NCBI GenBank assembly: GCA_038528965.1
Contig: JBCBEC010000038.1
Location: forward strand, 1 to 64,000
DNA: 64,000 nt
Origin: Lewinella sp038528965
GTDB lineage: Bacteria; Bacteroidota; Bacteroidia; Chitinophagales; Saprospiraceae
Reading direction: 5' to 3'
The notes beneath the pieces are model-generated. The model did not search any database, was not told the DNA's origin, and saw only the letters and a list, made by a program, of their open reading frames with translations. The translations under genes were made by a program, and so were the position numbers. Below, piece by piece: positions 8,565 to 16,866 of the stretch. Numbering within the stretch: position 1 is the stretch's first letter; every line of letters begins with the position of its first letter.

Positions 8565-9062
8565 TATTCAACTTTTATCCACCTTGTTTTAGGAGAAGTA
8601 TGCAAAATTAAGACAGTGTATTCAATATTGAGGTTTAATAATGTTGGGTTCTTAGACTTTTTTCGTGGGGGCTACCCAAAGGGTCGCTACGTTGCGCAGC
8701 TCGCTATTCGCTCGGCCCCAAGGGGCTGGTGGCCAAAAGCCACCACTGCTCCACATCGCTAGCCCAGTTCAACCACGAGATTTGTCTGAGAACCTAATGT
8801 TGTAGTTGTTTTCGGGTAGGTCTTCCCCCATGAAATTTCCCAACACGCTCGTAGCTCTCCTTCCTATTACTCGTACCGCGTCAGCATGAGGTGCGAAGAG
8901 TTGTTGCAGTAGCTAAACCTTCTCCAAAGCTCAGCTAGTTATCGAATGTGCAGCGGCTGCCTCATCTCTATCGGCCTATAGTGGGTAAAATAAATCATTG
9001 GGGCTTCTTTCCCGAAACCCCAATGATGATGAAGCAATTGCTTTGAATTATGTACTTGACTA
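8565..9062. other. Intergenic region without genes
   Basis: About 500 nt. It contains the inverted-repeat-bounded element 8640-8801. The remaining sequence (8802-9062) shows no credible ORF or RNA gene. Confidence 0.6.
8640..8801. repeat. MITE/REP-like element with terminal inverted repeats
   Basis: Bases 8640-8657 (aatgttgggttcttagac) match the inverse of 8784-8801 (gtctgagaacctaatgtt) at about 14 of 18 positions. Between them are a GC-rich tract with a GGTGGC-caaaa-GCCACC hairpin (8727-8743) and a gggctacccaaagggtcgc segment. No ORF. Confidence 0.5.
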
Positions 9063-9512
9063 TTAAAGCTCTTGATACATAAACTTCTTCGCCTCAGCGC
9101 CAGTAGCGAGTAATACACCACCCGAGGCGTAGGCAGCTACTGAGAATCCACCCGCAGGTAGATTAGCAACAGTAAACCTTTCGTTTACTCCCATAGTACT
9201 GGCAGTGGCTTGAATTCTACCATGTCGCGAGTGATCGATAGTCACATACTTGCCGCTACTAGCCTGCAGTGCAATTTGGCCGTCGCCAGCATCAATTACA
9301 CGGAAACGTTCTGCGTTTGATTGGCTGTTTTCATTTACAGAAAGCATGGACTCCGAGGCAATGGTGATGAAGCGAGTGTTATCACCTTGCATCACGATCG
9401 TACTACCTATAGGAAGCGCGGAAGACACTTGGTAGGTAAACTTCTTTGGAGTATCTGAATTGGCTAATAGGAACCCTCCTGATGCGTAAGCAGGGATAAT
9501 GTATTGGCCTTT
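9063..9512 (-). pseudogene. 3' remnant of a gene encoding a fascin-like beta-trefoil domain
   Basis: The frame ends at 9063 and is open up to an in-frame TAG at 9513-9515. The only internal start is a GTG at 9426-9428, yet the 28 codons above it (GQYIIPAYASGGFLLANSDT...) clearly belong to the same repeat as the C-terminus (FSVAAYASGGVLLATGAEAK). There is no ATG and no signal peptide. Motifs such as ASSGKYVTIDHSRHGRIQAT fit fascin-like/actin-cross-linking beta-trefoil modules, often attached to glycoside hydrolases. I read it as the tail of a lost larger protein, truncated just beyond the neighbouring lipoprotein gene. Confidence 0.6.
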
Positions 9513-9522
9513 CTATGCTCAA

Positions 9523-10860
9523 TTATTTCTCTTCCGTTGGTATATGCCAGACATCTCGTTCCAAATCAACCTGCCCCTTCATTTCTTCCTGGATTACCCG
9601 ATCAATAATGGCGATTCCTTTCTTCGCCATGCTCTCAAAAGTGTCTACACCATTATTGGCGAATCCAATTCTCGTTCGATGAATGTAGTAGCGATTGGAG
9701 AAGGTTCGCCCAAAGGCTTTTTCTATTCCTGCCTTACCCAGTATAAACCCCAGCAGCCCGCCCCAGGTAGCGGTAGGATTGTCAGAGTCCCAGCCAGCCA
9801 GTGCGCCTATTTTGATCGTTTCTTTTAGATCGCCCTCACCGTAGAACAGGCTCACCAAACTGGCCGCAAAGTTGATGCCAGCGGCAAAGCAGCCATTGCA
9901 GTAGAGGTTGCGGGAAGTGAGTTCATAGCCATCCTGTTCGTTCACTTGATAGCGGATATAAACTGAATCGCGCGCCTGCTCCCATGTAATACCCGATTGG
10001 TATAATGACCATACAAAGGCATACATCTTAGCAGCATAAGAATTTTCCGGTAAGTAGCTTTTACTTTGCTCCGCCATCCAAAATACACGCTCTTTCATGG
10101 AGTCTTGCTCATCCGTAGCAGCAGCTAGTGAAAACATGGATACATAGAATTGAGAGATCCATTCGCTGTTCTGACGAGCTACGTTTTGAATGGGGAGTTG
10201 AGCCATTTTTAGGGCAATGTCAGGACGAGTTGGGGCCAATAGGCCAAAGATTTCTGTGGTCAACTGCGCATCGATCATTTCGTATTCCGGATTGTTTTCC
10301 GGATCACCGGTAGCCGGTGGAACCATGCCTGTTTGCATCAGGTCAAAGGCTTTCTGGTTAGCCACCCAGAGGTAATTCTCTTCTTCCGCCCGAATGTGCT
10401 TTAGCCAGCCGTCGCGGATTTGCTCACCGCTTAACATTGTCGTTTGGTTTTGCGATAGCAATTCCTGATAGATGTATTCAATATCCGTATCATCATCCGC
10501 ACCCCAGATGCTATCTGGTCCAATGAAGACAAAATCAATAGTAGGAGAAATGTCACTTGGAGTGCCTTCACTCCAGATGTTAGGCTGGTCGGGTTTACCC
10601 CAATCTACTCGCGTGTAGAAATCACCAGTTTGAATCTCCCCGATGTTTCCAATCTTGTCCATCTCCGTTACTAAGCCTGTCCAGTTAGCGATGCAGGTAC
10701 CCAGCCAGAAACCGTAGAGTCGGTTGGCGTATTGGTCCCGGTTGATGATTTGTTCCCTTGGCGTATCCTTTACTTCTTCAACTCCTTTCTGAGATGGGGC
10801 ACACGCGATCAGCAACTGACTGAAAAGAACGATTATGCTAATCTTCACTATCTTGATCAT
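9523..10860 (-). CDS. ADP-ribosylglycohydrolase-family lipoprotein
   Basis: 445 residues. The N-terminus is a lipoprotein signal (...SQLLIACAPSQ, Cys at about 20). The body has DraG/ARH features: a start motif RLYGFWLGTCIANWTG, an acidic cluster IWGADDDTDIEYIY and the C-terminal metal motif GWDSDNPTATWGGLLGFILG. Family members remove ADP-ribose from proteins or other acceptors. The lipoprotein version found beside carbohydrate genes in Bacteroidota probably acts on an exported or nucleoside-like substrate in the periplasm (inference). It is divergently transcribed from the dioxygenase at 10965. Confidence 0.85.
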   Translation of the reverse strand: MIKIVKISIIVLFSQLLIACAPSQKGVEEVKDTPREQIINRDQYANRLYGFWLGTCIANWTGLVTEMDKIGNIGEIQTGDFYTRVDWGKPDQPNIWSEGTPSDISPTIDFVFIGPDSIWGADDDTDIEYIYQELLSQNQTTMLSGEQIRDGWLKHIRAEEENYLWVANQKAFDLMQTGMVPPATGDPENNPEYEMIDAQLTTEIFGLLAPTRPDIALKMAQLPIQNVARQNSEWISQFYVSMFSLAAATDEQDSMKERVFWMAEQSKSYLPENSYAAKMYAFVWSLYQSGITWEQARDSVYIRYQVNEQDGYELTSRNLYCNGCFAAGINFAASLVSLFYGEGDLKETIKIGALAGWDSDNPTATWGGLLGFILGKAGIEKAFGRTFSNRYYIHRTRIGFANNGVDTFESMAKKGIAIIDRVIQEEMKGQVDLERDVWHIPTEEK

Positions 10861-10964
10861 GCCGAGTATGGTGTTAGAATATTAAGTCTCCTGTAGTGGA
10901 GTAAAATCGGGAAAAGAGCTTGTACTTCCTAGTTCCCCAAGACCAGTCACCAAAATTGATCAGC

Positions 10965-11936
10965 ATGAAGCAAAAGCAACCCTCCATGGTCCCCGATAAT
11001 CAGCATAAGGACATTCCCGGGAATCCCTCTACCGCTAAAAGTAGTACGGTGAGCTTGCGTGAGCATGCTACGCCTGATTCACTTCGAGTACTGACAATGG
11101 AGCAGTGGCAGTTTTGGCGTAATAATGGGTATGTGGTGATCAAGAACGCGGTTCCTCGTGAACAAGCCGAAGCGACGGCAGCTTTCCTTTGGGAGTTTGA
11201 AGAGAAAGACCCCGCAGATTCTACCACTTGGTACACTGCTCCCCGGGCAGAGATGCAGATGAAAGAACTGGCCGGCACGGGCATGGTAGAGGTATACAAC
11301 AATCAGCACCTTTGGAACAACCGCCAGATGCAGCGCGTGTATGATGCCTTCGTAGACATTTGGGGAACGGAAAAACTGTGGGTGACGATAGATCGAGCTA
11401 ACCTCAACTTTCCCATGCGCCCCGGCCACGAGTACAAAGGCTTCATCCACTGGGATTATGATCCAGATACCAAGCCACAAAATGTGCAAGGGGTAATAGC
11501 GCTTTCCGACCAAACGGATGAGAATATGGGCGGTTTCCAATGCATTCCCTGGCTGTTTAAGCACTACGACGAGTGGAAACTGACCCAACCCGAAGATCGC
11601 AATCATTTCCAACCGGATACCACTGGCCTAGAGGACAAAATTGTTAAAGTACCTCTGGAGGCGGGTGATCTTCTCATTTTCAATAGTATGGAACCCCACG
11701 GCATTCGCCCCAATCATTCGGAGCAGAGTGTACGTATCGCTCAGTATGTGTCTATGATGCCGGCTCAGGAGGAAAACGAGGCTTTGCGCCAATGGCGTGT
11801 CAATTCCTGGAAAAACCGCATAGCTCCGGAAGGTTACGCTTTTCCCGGCGATCCTCGTAATTGGGAACAGACCAGGTATGAAACCGCAGCACTTTCGGAG
11901 CTAGGCGAAAAATTGCTAGGGCTGAAACAGTGGTAA
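10965..11936 (+). CDS. Phytanoyl-CoA dioxygenase-like Fe(II)/2-oxoglutarate enzyme (copy 1)
   Basis: 323 residues from the ATG at 10965. This start is preferred over an upstream TTG because the paralogue at 60060 has its own ATG at the matching point. The iron-binding facial triad is visible: HWD (GFIHWDYDPD) and a distal His in EPHGIRPN, with the 2-oxoglutarate Arg likely in HGIRP or the following VRIAQY. Substrate unknown. The closing PGDPRNWEQ...LLGLKQW is shared with copy 2. It sits head-to-head with the ADP-ribosylglycohydrolase and tail-to-tail with the nucleoside hydrolase, inside a carbohydrate/nucleoside gene group. Confidence 0.85.
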   Translation: MKQKQPSMVPDNQHKDIPGNPSTAKSSTVSLREHATPDSLRVLTMEQWQFWRNNGYVVIKNAVPREQAEATAAFLWEFEEKDPADSTTWYTAPRAEMQMKELAGTGMVEVYNNQHLWNNRQMQRVYDAFVDIWGTEKLWVTIDRANLNFPMRPGHEYKGFIHWDYDPDTKPQNVQGVIALSDQTDENMGGFQCIPWLFKHYDEWKLTQPEDRNHFQPDTTGLEDKIVKVPLEAGDLLIFNSMEPHGIRPNHSEQSVRIAQYVSMMPAQEENEALRQWRVNSWKNRIAPEGYAFPGDPRNWEQTRYETAALSELGEKLLGLKQW

Positions 11937-11942
11937 ACGCTG

Positions 11943-12932
11943 CTAGAAGCGGTTCATCATAAACGCTTCGATGACGGTGGCCATTTCTTCTGCTGTTTTC
12001 AGTAAACGAAGATAAGAGTGGGCTTTATCTCCTTCCTGACTCCAGGTGTTACCACCCGTTTCATCCGGTAAGCAATAGCCTCCACTCACTTTTTTCCAAT
12101 AACGCCCCTCACCATTGCGCACTGCGTACAGTACGGCGGTTTGATCAAAGGTTGAGTTGTCTAGAATGCGCCCATTAAACTCGCGTTCAAACCAGGGGGC
12201 GAATTCGGTGAAATGCAGGAAACCTACGTAGAGTGGTGTGTCCTTATTCAATTCATTGAAGACTTCCCCAGTTTTAATAGGTTGGCCTACCTCAAATCCG
12301 GAAAAGACGATAGGAACCGGTATTTGCGCCAAAACCTGTTGGGTGACGCCTGGCATGTCGCCATCAAAGTTCCACTCCTTTTCTCCACTGGGAAATTGAC
12401 CACCCATAATGACAAACTCTTTGACTTTCTGTCGTACTAAGGCTTGTCCGGTTAGGGGAGAAATATCGTCCGGTTCTGACTCCAGTAAGTACAAGATATT
12501 CGCCAATGGCCCAACAGTTACAATGACAATTTCTCCATCTTCTGCTCCGCTCAATAGTTGCCGGTAGAGGGTAGTCGTTTCGGGCACATTTTTCCAGCTA
12601 CGTTCGTGAGGGAAATGGTCGGCTATGACTTTGCTGTGGTTCCAGTCTACATAAGTATGTTCACCTTGCCGACTTCCAATGGGAATATTAGGGTGCCCGT
12701 AGAAGCGGTTAACGGCATCAATAGCGGAGACGGCGTACTCTTCCAGGTTCCAACACATGACGGCCATGAGCTCGCATTCTTCACGATCCACAAAGTGGTG
12801 TAACATGGCCAGTGCGCCCAGATCATCGGCATCGCCACCGAAGTCGGTATCGTAAATCAACTTTACTTGCCCTGATAAAAGGCCTGGAAGTAAGCAAATG
12901 CTTAAGACAAACAGACGAATTTCGTTTTTCAT
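11943..12932 (-). CDS. Inosine-uridine-preferring nucleoside hydrolase, secreted
   Basis: 329 residues with an N-terminal signal peptide (...LSICLLPGLLSGQ). The N-terminal metal/ribose motif is DTDFGGDADD, the DTDxxxDxDD-type signature of nucleoside hydrolases. VTVGPLANILYLL and FSGFEVG match further conserved segments. It should cleave nucleosides to ribose and base, here in the periplasm. It follows the LacI gene by 10 nt on the same strand. Together with ribokinase and permease on the other side of the operator, it forms a nucleoside/ribose salvage unit. Confidence 0.88.
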   Translation of the reverse strand: MKNEIRLFVLSICLLPGLLSGQVKLIYDTDFGGDADDLGALAMLHHFVDREECELMAVMCWNLEEYAVSAIDAVNRFYGHPNIPIGSRQGEHTYVDWNHSKVIADHFPHERSWKNVPETTTLYRQLLSGAEDGEIVIVTVGPLANILYLLESEPDDISPLTGQALVRQKVKEFVIMGGQFPSGEKEWNFDGDMPGVTQQVLAQIPVPIVFSGFEVGQPIKTGEVFNELNKDTPLYVGFLHFTEFAPWFEREFNGRILDNSTFDQTAVLYAVRNGEGRYWKKVSGGYCLPDETGGNTWSQEGDKAHSYLRLLKTAEEMATVIEAFMMNRF

Positions 12933-12942
12933 AGCAAAGAAG

Positions 12943-13971
12943 TTAAGTGGATGAAAGTGGAGCTACCGAAGATCGCTCAATCAGCGAAGGAGGAAACAAC
13001 TGATTATCTACGGAGCGGCCTGCAATAAGCTCCAGAAGCATTGCTGTAGCTCGTTGGCCTATGGTGTCAATAGGTTGTTGTATGGTGGTGATAGGTGGAT
13101 TGGTCAGTTTGAGGTAGGGCTGTTCATCAAAGCAAATCAAAGAGAAGTCCTCCGGTACGCGTAAGCCCGCATCTCTGGCTGCTTCTAAAATGCCGATGGC
13201 AATCTGGCTACTCAGCGCAAAGACCGCAGTAAAGGGCACTTTCTGCTGGAGTAATTGCTGAAAACTCCGATAACCATTGGCAATGCTAAACTCATCACCA
13301 CTCACTGGCGCGGCCTCATATCCTGCCTGCTGCATGGCTGCCTGAAAGCCTCGCACCCGTTCCTGGCTAGAAATGGTGTGCTCAAGGCCTTGTATACAGA
13401 CGATCTGCTGGTGCCCCTTTTCTAGCAAATACTGCGTAGCCATTTGCGCACCGAGTTTATTGTCGGTGGCAGCATAAGGAACAGGATGATCGGGGAAATA
13501 GCGATCAATGAATACCATCGGTCGACCTATGGCTGCTTGAAAGTGGCCTACCTCTATACCGACAGGTGCTACCAGCAAGCCGTCAATCTGACGGGCTAAA
13601 AGCAGGTCCAGTGTTGCTTGTTCTGTGTTTGTGTCATCATTGGTATTGCAAAGCACGAGCATCTTATCTGCTTTGCGCAAAGCAAGCTCTGCCTGCAAGG
13701 CGAGGTTGGCAAAAAATGGGTTGGAGATATCGGGAATGAGCAGCCCAACGGTATTCGTTTTTTGGAGCTTCAGGTTCTTAGCTACCTGATTTGCCTGGAC
13801 ATTGTACTGGGCCGCTGCGTCGCGTACCACTGCCTGCGTCTTAGCACTAATGCGGTACTTCTGCGCCTGCCCCGTCAGTACTCTGGACACTGTTGTACGG
13901 GAGATGCCTAGAATGGCTGCCAACTCTTTAAAGGAAATAACCTCTTTCGATATCAGCTTGTCTTTGTCCAT
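12943..13971 (-). CDS. LacI-family transcriptional repressor
   Basis: 342 residues from the ATG at 13969-13971. A longer GTG start at 14019 would overlap the operator, so the ATG is preferred. N-terminal HTH: FKELAAILGISRTTVSRVLT, then the hinge and a periplasmic-binding-protein-like sensor (TVGLLIPDISNPFFANLALQ ... FVFIDRYFP-like ... ITTIQQPIDTIGQRA). The gene is divergent from rbsK across a palindromic operator. Its probable effector is ribose or a related sugar, and its likely targets are its own operon with the nucleoside hydrolase and the rbsK-permease operon. Confidence 0.9.
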   Translation of the reverse strand: MDKDKLISKEVISFKELAAILGISRTTVSRVLTGQAQKYRISAKTQAVVRDAAAQYNVQANQVAKNLKLQKTNTVGLLIPDISNPFFANLALQAELALRKADKMLVLCNTNDDTNTEQATLDLLLARQIDGLLVAPVGIEVGHFQAAIGRPMVFIDRYFPDHPVPYAATDNKLGAQMATQYLLEKGHQQIVCIQGLEHTISSQERVRGFQAAMQQAGYEAAPVSGDEFSIANGYRSFQQLLQQKVPFTAVFALSSQIAIGILEAARDAGLRVPEDFSLICFDEQPYLKLTNPPITTIQQPIDTIGQRATAMLLELIAGRSVDNQLFPPSLIERSSVAPLSST

Positions 13972-14010
13972 ATTTTCAGCGCTAATTTGTGTGCTAGCAA
14001 TTTCTTTATT

Positions 14011-14036
14011 AAATTGCACACTCGAGTGCGCAATTT
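14011..14036. promoter_or_regulatory. LacI-type operator between repressor and ribokinase genes
   Basis: TTGCACACTCGAGTGCGCAA (14014-14033) is a 20-bp palindrome with one mismatched pair, centred on the CG of CTCGAG, and A/T flanks extend it to 26 bp. Size, symmetry and central CG are typical for LacI-family operators. Its position 25 nt before the rbsK ATG and 40 nt before the repressor ATG would allow control of both directions. Confidence 0.8.
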
Positions 14037-14060
14037 AGCTATTTTACTTTAATTATCACA

Positions 14061-14972
14061 ATGAAGCAGCAAAACATCCTAGTAATCGGTAGTAGCAATA
14101 CGGACATGGTGATCCGCTCTTCCCACTTGCCGGCACCCGGTGAAACAATATTGGGTGGCTCATTTATGATGAACGCCGGAGGGAAAGGAGCCAATCAGGC
14201 GGTAGCCGCAGCAAAGCTCAACGGGGCCGTAACCTTCATTGCTCGCTTGGGTGCGGATGTCTTTGGCCAGCAAGCCATGGTCGATTGGCAAGAGCTGGGA
14301 ATTCAAACCGACTACATCGTCACCGATAGTGATAACCCTTCAGGAATAGCGCTAATCTTGGTGGACCAAAAAGGGGAGAATTGTATATCTGTTGCTCTAG
14401 GAGCCAATGCTGCCCTGGTGCCTCATGATATCAACCAAGCAGTAAATGCTGTAGATGCTGCGGACTACTTGCTTATGCAGTTAGAAGTTCCTTTGGAGAC
14501 AGTTGTTCATGCGGCCCATCTGGCCAAACAGGGAGGTGCCAAGATTGTGCTCAATCCCGCCCCAGCTCAAGCCCTACCCGATGAACTACTGCGAGAACTC
14601 AGTATCATAACTCCCAACCAGACCGAAGCAGAATTGCTAACCGGGATTGCAGTTAATGATCTCGATAGTGCTGCTCATGCTGCTGCTTACTTGCGTCAAA
14701 AGGGCGTGCAGACGGTGATTATCACGATGGGCGCACAAGGGGCCTATGTGCAATCGGAAAATCTGGAGGAACTCATCCCTGCGCCAAAGGTGCAAACAGT
14801 AGATACCACCGCTGCCGGCGATACCTTTAACGGTGCCTTGGTAGTAGCTTTAGCCGAAGGGCGGCCCCTACAGGAAGCCATTCGCTTTGCTAACGCGGCT
14901 GCCGCCTATGCTGTTACCCAACCGGGGGCACAGGCTTCTACGCCGCTGCGTCATCAAATTATAACCGGCTGA
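14061..14972 (+). CDS. rbsK: Ribokinase (PfkB family)
   Basis: 303 residues. The N-terminal signature (SNTDMVIRSSHLPAPGETI ... NAGGKGANQAVAAAKL) and the C-terminal PfkB signature with the catalytic Asp (DTTAAGDTFNGALVVALAEG) are intact. The enzyme phosphorylates ribose to ribose-5-phosphate. The nucleoside hydrolase supplies ribose and the downstream GRP-type permease probably imports it. The LacI operator lies 25 nt upstream. Confidence 0.93.
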   Translation: MKQQNILVIGSSNTDMVIRSSHLPAPGETILGGSFMMNAGGKGANQAVAAAKLNGAVTFIARLGADVFGQQAMVDWQELGIQTDYIVTDSDNPSGIALILVDQKGENCISVALGANAALVPHDINQAVNAVDAADYLLMQLEVPLETVVHAAHLAKQGGAKIVLNPAPAQALPDELLRELSIITPNQTEAELLTGIAVNDLDSAAHAAAYLRQKGVQTVIITMGAQGAYVQSENLEELIPAPKVQTVDTTAAGDTFNGALVVALAEGRPLQEAIRFANAAAAYAVTQPGAQASTPLRHQIITG

Positions 14973-15171
14973 GATTGAAATCGAAATGAAAGTAAAAGTG
15001 ACAGTGAAAATAGGTTGTGGTTAGAGTTTATGGCGCACCGCAACCTTCAAACCATCTAACTAATTCAACCAACCAGTGCCGCAAGCACAACCAAATTCAG
15101 TAAATCAACCAACTCAACCGTTCCCGAGCGTCTCCAGACGCGAGGACTTCAACTAACGAAACCAACCGCCT

Positions 15172-16179
15172 ATGTTCTTTCCTGCTACTTACAGCCTAGC
15201 CGTAGTACTATGTGTAATTACCATGCTGTGTTGGGGCTCTTGGGCTAATACCCAAAAATTGGCCTCCCGCTCCTGGTCTTTTCCTCTGTTTTATTGGGAC
15301 TACACCATTGGCGTCCTACTGTTCTCTTTGGTTCTGGGCCTCACCCTGGGATCGACGGGAGAGGAGGGACGACCTTTTCTCGAAGATCTGCAACAGGGGA
15401 GCAGTGCCTCCTTTATTTCAGCTATTATCGGTGGTGTCATATTCAATATTGCCAATCTGTTGGTAGTAGCGGCTATTGATATCGCGGGTATGGCTGTGGC
15501 TTTTCCGGTAGGAATTGGCATTGCTTTAGTGCTGGGGGTAATTGTCAACTATGTGGCCACCCCGGTAGGAGATCCAGTCTTGCTGTTCATCGGTACAGCC
15601 CTGGTAGCCGTAGCTATTGTATTGGATGCTATTGCTTACCGACAAAAAGAAGGGGGAGAAACATCGGCCTCTACCAAGGGAATCCTACTTGCTATTGCTG
15701 GTGGCGTTTTGATGGGCTTTTTCTACCGCAAAGTAGCTGCTGCCATGTCCTTGGATTTTGCCGAACCCGCCGCGGGACTGTTTACGCCTTATAGTGCCGT
15801 ATTCGTTTTCGCCATTGGCATCTTCCTCTCCAACTTTGTTTGGAATACCTTCTTTATGTATCGCCCTTTCAAAGGAGAGGCTGTTACTTACGCTGATTAT
15901 TTCCAGAAAGGTACGCCCAAGCTCCACGCTATTGGTATCCTTGGCGGGGTCATCTGGTGTATTGGTATGGCCTTTAGCATGATTGCTTCTGAAAAGGCTG
16001 GCTTCGCTATTTCTTACGGCTTAGGCCAGGGCGCTACCATGGTCGCGGCAGCTTGGGGCGTATTCATTTGGCGCGAGTTTGCGGATGCTCCAAAGCGGAC
16101 CAATCGCCTATTAGGCCTCATGTTTCTGTTCTTTATTGCGGGCTTAGCTATGATTGTTTACGCACGAGTGGCGGCCTAG
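15172..16179 (+). CDS. GRP/ureide-permease-type sugar transporter
   Basis: 335 residues with about ten hydrophobic helices in a duplicated drug/metabolite-transporter-like fold. It opens with MFFPATYSLAVVLCVITMLC and has the GSWANTQKL motif and a Gly-rich helix VAFPVGIGIALVLGVIVNY typical of glucose/ribose-porter (ureide permease) proteins. It lies 199 nt after rbsK on the same strand; the gap has repeat-like low-complexity sequence (caactaa/aaattca). Import of ribose or a nucleoside is inferred from the neighbours. Confidence 0.8.
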   Translation: MFFPATYSLAVVLCVITMLCWGSWANTQKLASRSWSFPLFYWDYTIGVLLFSLVLGLTLGSTGEEGRPFLEDLQQGSSASFISAIIGGVIFNIANLLVVAAIDIAGMAVAFPVGIGIALVLGVIVNYVATPVGDPVLLFIGTALVAVAIVLDAIAYRQKEGGETSASTKGILLAIAGGVLMGFFYRKVAAAMSLDFAEPAAGLFTPYSAVFVFAIGIFLSNFVWNTFFMYRPFKGEAVTYADYFQKGTPKLHAIGILGGVIWCIGMAFSMIASEKAGFAISYGLGQGATMVAAAWGVFIWREFADAPKRTNRLLGLMFLFFIAGLAMIVYARVAA

Positions 16180-16362
16180 CACCAAAAGTTTTTTTGAAAA
16201 AAATAGAACTCCTGGAACTATCCCGCTCCAACGCTTGTATTTGCTGGTGTACAATTTAGAAATCATGCACAACCATACTTCATATCTCTGTCTGTTTAGT
16301 TCGTTGCTACCGCAAACGGCAAGGGCAGTGTTATAGGTATACTTCACATATACATACCTGAG

Positions 16363-16397
16363 AAAGGCTCCTTGCATAGTTTGTAAGGAGCCTTTTT
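16363..16397 (+). terminator. Rho-independent terminator after the permease
   Basis: AAAGGCTCCTT (16363-16373) pairs perfectly with AAGGAGCCTTT (16385-16395), followed by further T. It ends 5 nt before the first tRNA, so it either ends the upstream operon or acts inside the leader of the tRNA transcript. Confidence 0.75.
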
Positions 16398-16402
16398 CAT
16401 TT

Positions 16403-16476
16403 GCACCTCTACGCTAATTGGCAAAGCGATCTGACTTAGAATCAGGTGTGTCGGGGTTCGACTCCCTGGAGGTGTA
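16403..16476 (+). tRNA. tRNA-Leu(UAG)-like, class I body
   Basis: Complete cloverleaf: acceptor GCACCTC/GAGGTGT with A73, U8-A9, D-stem CGC/GCG with a TTGG-containing loop, anticodon arm TCTGA-cttagaa-TCAGG (anticodon at 16437-16439), 5-nt variable loop, T-arm CGGGG-ttcgact-CCCTG. CCA is not encoded. The anticodon reads Leu CUA and A73 fits Leu, but leucine tRNAs normally have a long variable arm and this one does not. Confidence 0.85.
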
Positions 16477-16482
16477 CAATTC

Positions 16483-16556
16483 ACGGACGTGGGCTAATAG
16501 GCAAAGCCAACAGGCTTAAATCCTGTTGATTATCGGTTCGAATCCGATCGTCCGTA
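16483..16556 (+). tRNA. tRNA-Leu(UAA)-like, class I body
   Basis: Acceptor ACGGACG/CGTCCGT with A73, D-stem GGC/GCC, anticodon arm ACAGG-cttaaat-CCTGT (anticodon at 16517-16519), 5-nt variable loop, T-arm ATCGG-ttcgaat-CCGAT. All stems are perfect. As in the preceding tRNA, a Leu anticodon (codon UUA) sits on a short-variable-loop body. The spacer to the previous tRNA is 6 nt. CCA is not encoded. Confidence 0.85.
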
Positions 16557-16561
16557 TTAAT

Positions 16562-16710
16562 GGGTAGGTAGTCCGTAAGTGGAAGCGGGCCGGTCTGTAA
16601 AATCGGTGGTTAACCCCCTTGGAGGCCCTGACGATCCCTACAGGATGTCAGGATGCTGATATTCCGCTGCTGTGCGCGGAATCGTCAGTATTCGATCCCT
16701 CCCCTGCCCA
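16562..16710 (+). tRNA. tRNA-Tyr(GUA) interrupted in the T-arm
   Basis: Acceptor GGGTAGG (16562-16568) pairs with CCTGCCC (16703-16709), A73. Anticodon arm CCGGT-ctgtaaa-ATCGG has GTA at 16597-16599. A 14-nt variable arm fits a tyrosine tRNA. T-stem 5' strand GGAGG (16621-16625) pairs with CCTCC (16698-16702), but T-loop TTCGATC (16691-16697) is separated from it by a 65-nt insertion. Removing the insertion leaves an 84-nt tRNA of normal form. CCA is not encoded. Confidence 0.85.
16626..16690 (+). other. Structured T-arm insertion in tRNA-Tyr (candidate intron)
   Basis: 65 nt between positions 53 and 54. Order: CC, P1 CTGAC (16628-16632), GA, P2 TCC/GGA, T, P1' GTCAG (16647-16651), GATG, P3 CTGAT (16656-16660), P4 ATTCCGC/GCGGAAT, C, P3' GTCAG (16684-16688), TA. 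The blocks CAGGATGCTGATATT and AATCGTCAGTATTCGA are identical in the other two copies, while P2 and P4 differ with compensating bases. Confidence 0.85.
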
Positions 16711-16713
16711 CTT

Positions 16714-16787
16714 GGAAACTTAGCGTAATGTGGTAAGCGCGTCGGTTTGAAGCACCGAAGGTTGGGGTTCGACTCCCTGAGTTTCCA
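16714..16787 (+). tRNA. tRNA-Phe(GAA)
   Basis: Acceptor GGAAACT/AGTTTCC with A73, D-stem GCG(C), anticodon arm TCGGT-ttgaagc-ACCGA with GAA at 16749-16751, T-arm TGGGG-ttcgact-CCCTG. Uninterrupted, 3 nt after the interrupted tRNA-Tyr. CCA is not encoded. Confidence 0.9.
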
Positions 16788-16866
16788 CTACATGTATTTG
16801 TAAGTGACAGTTGAAGTAAAAATGAAGCATATGACTGGCACTAGCCCTCTTATAGATACGAATTTC

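Noticed and set aside
9426..9428. GTG as true start of the fascin-like ORF
   Set aside because: The upstream in-frame codons continue the same repeat pattern, so the GTG is internal.
14019..14019. GTG start for the LacI protein
   Set aside because: It would lie within the operator palindrome; the ATG at 13971 fits the family N-terminus better.
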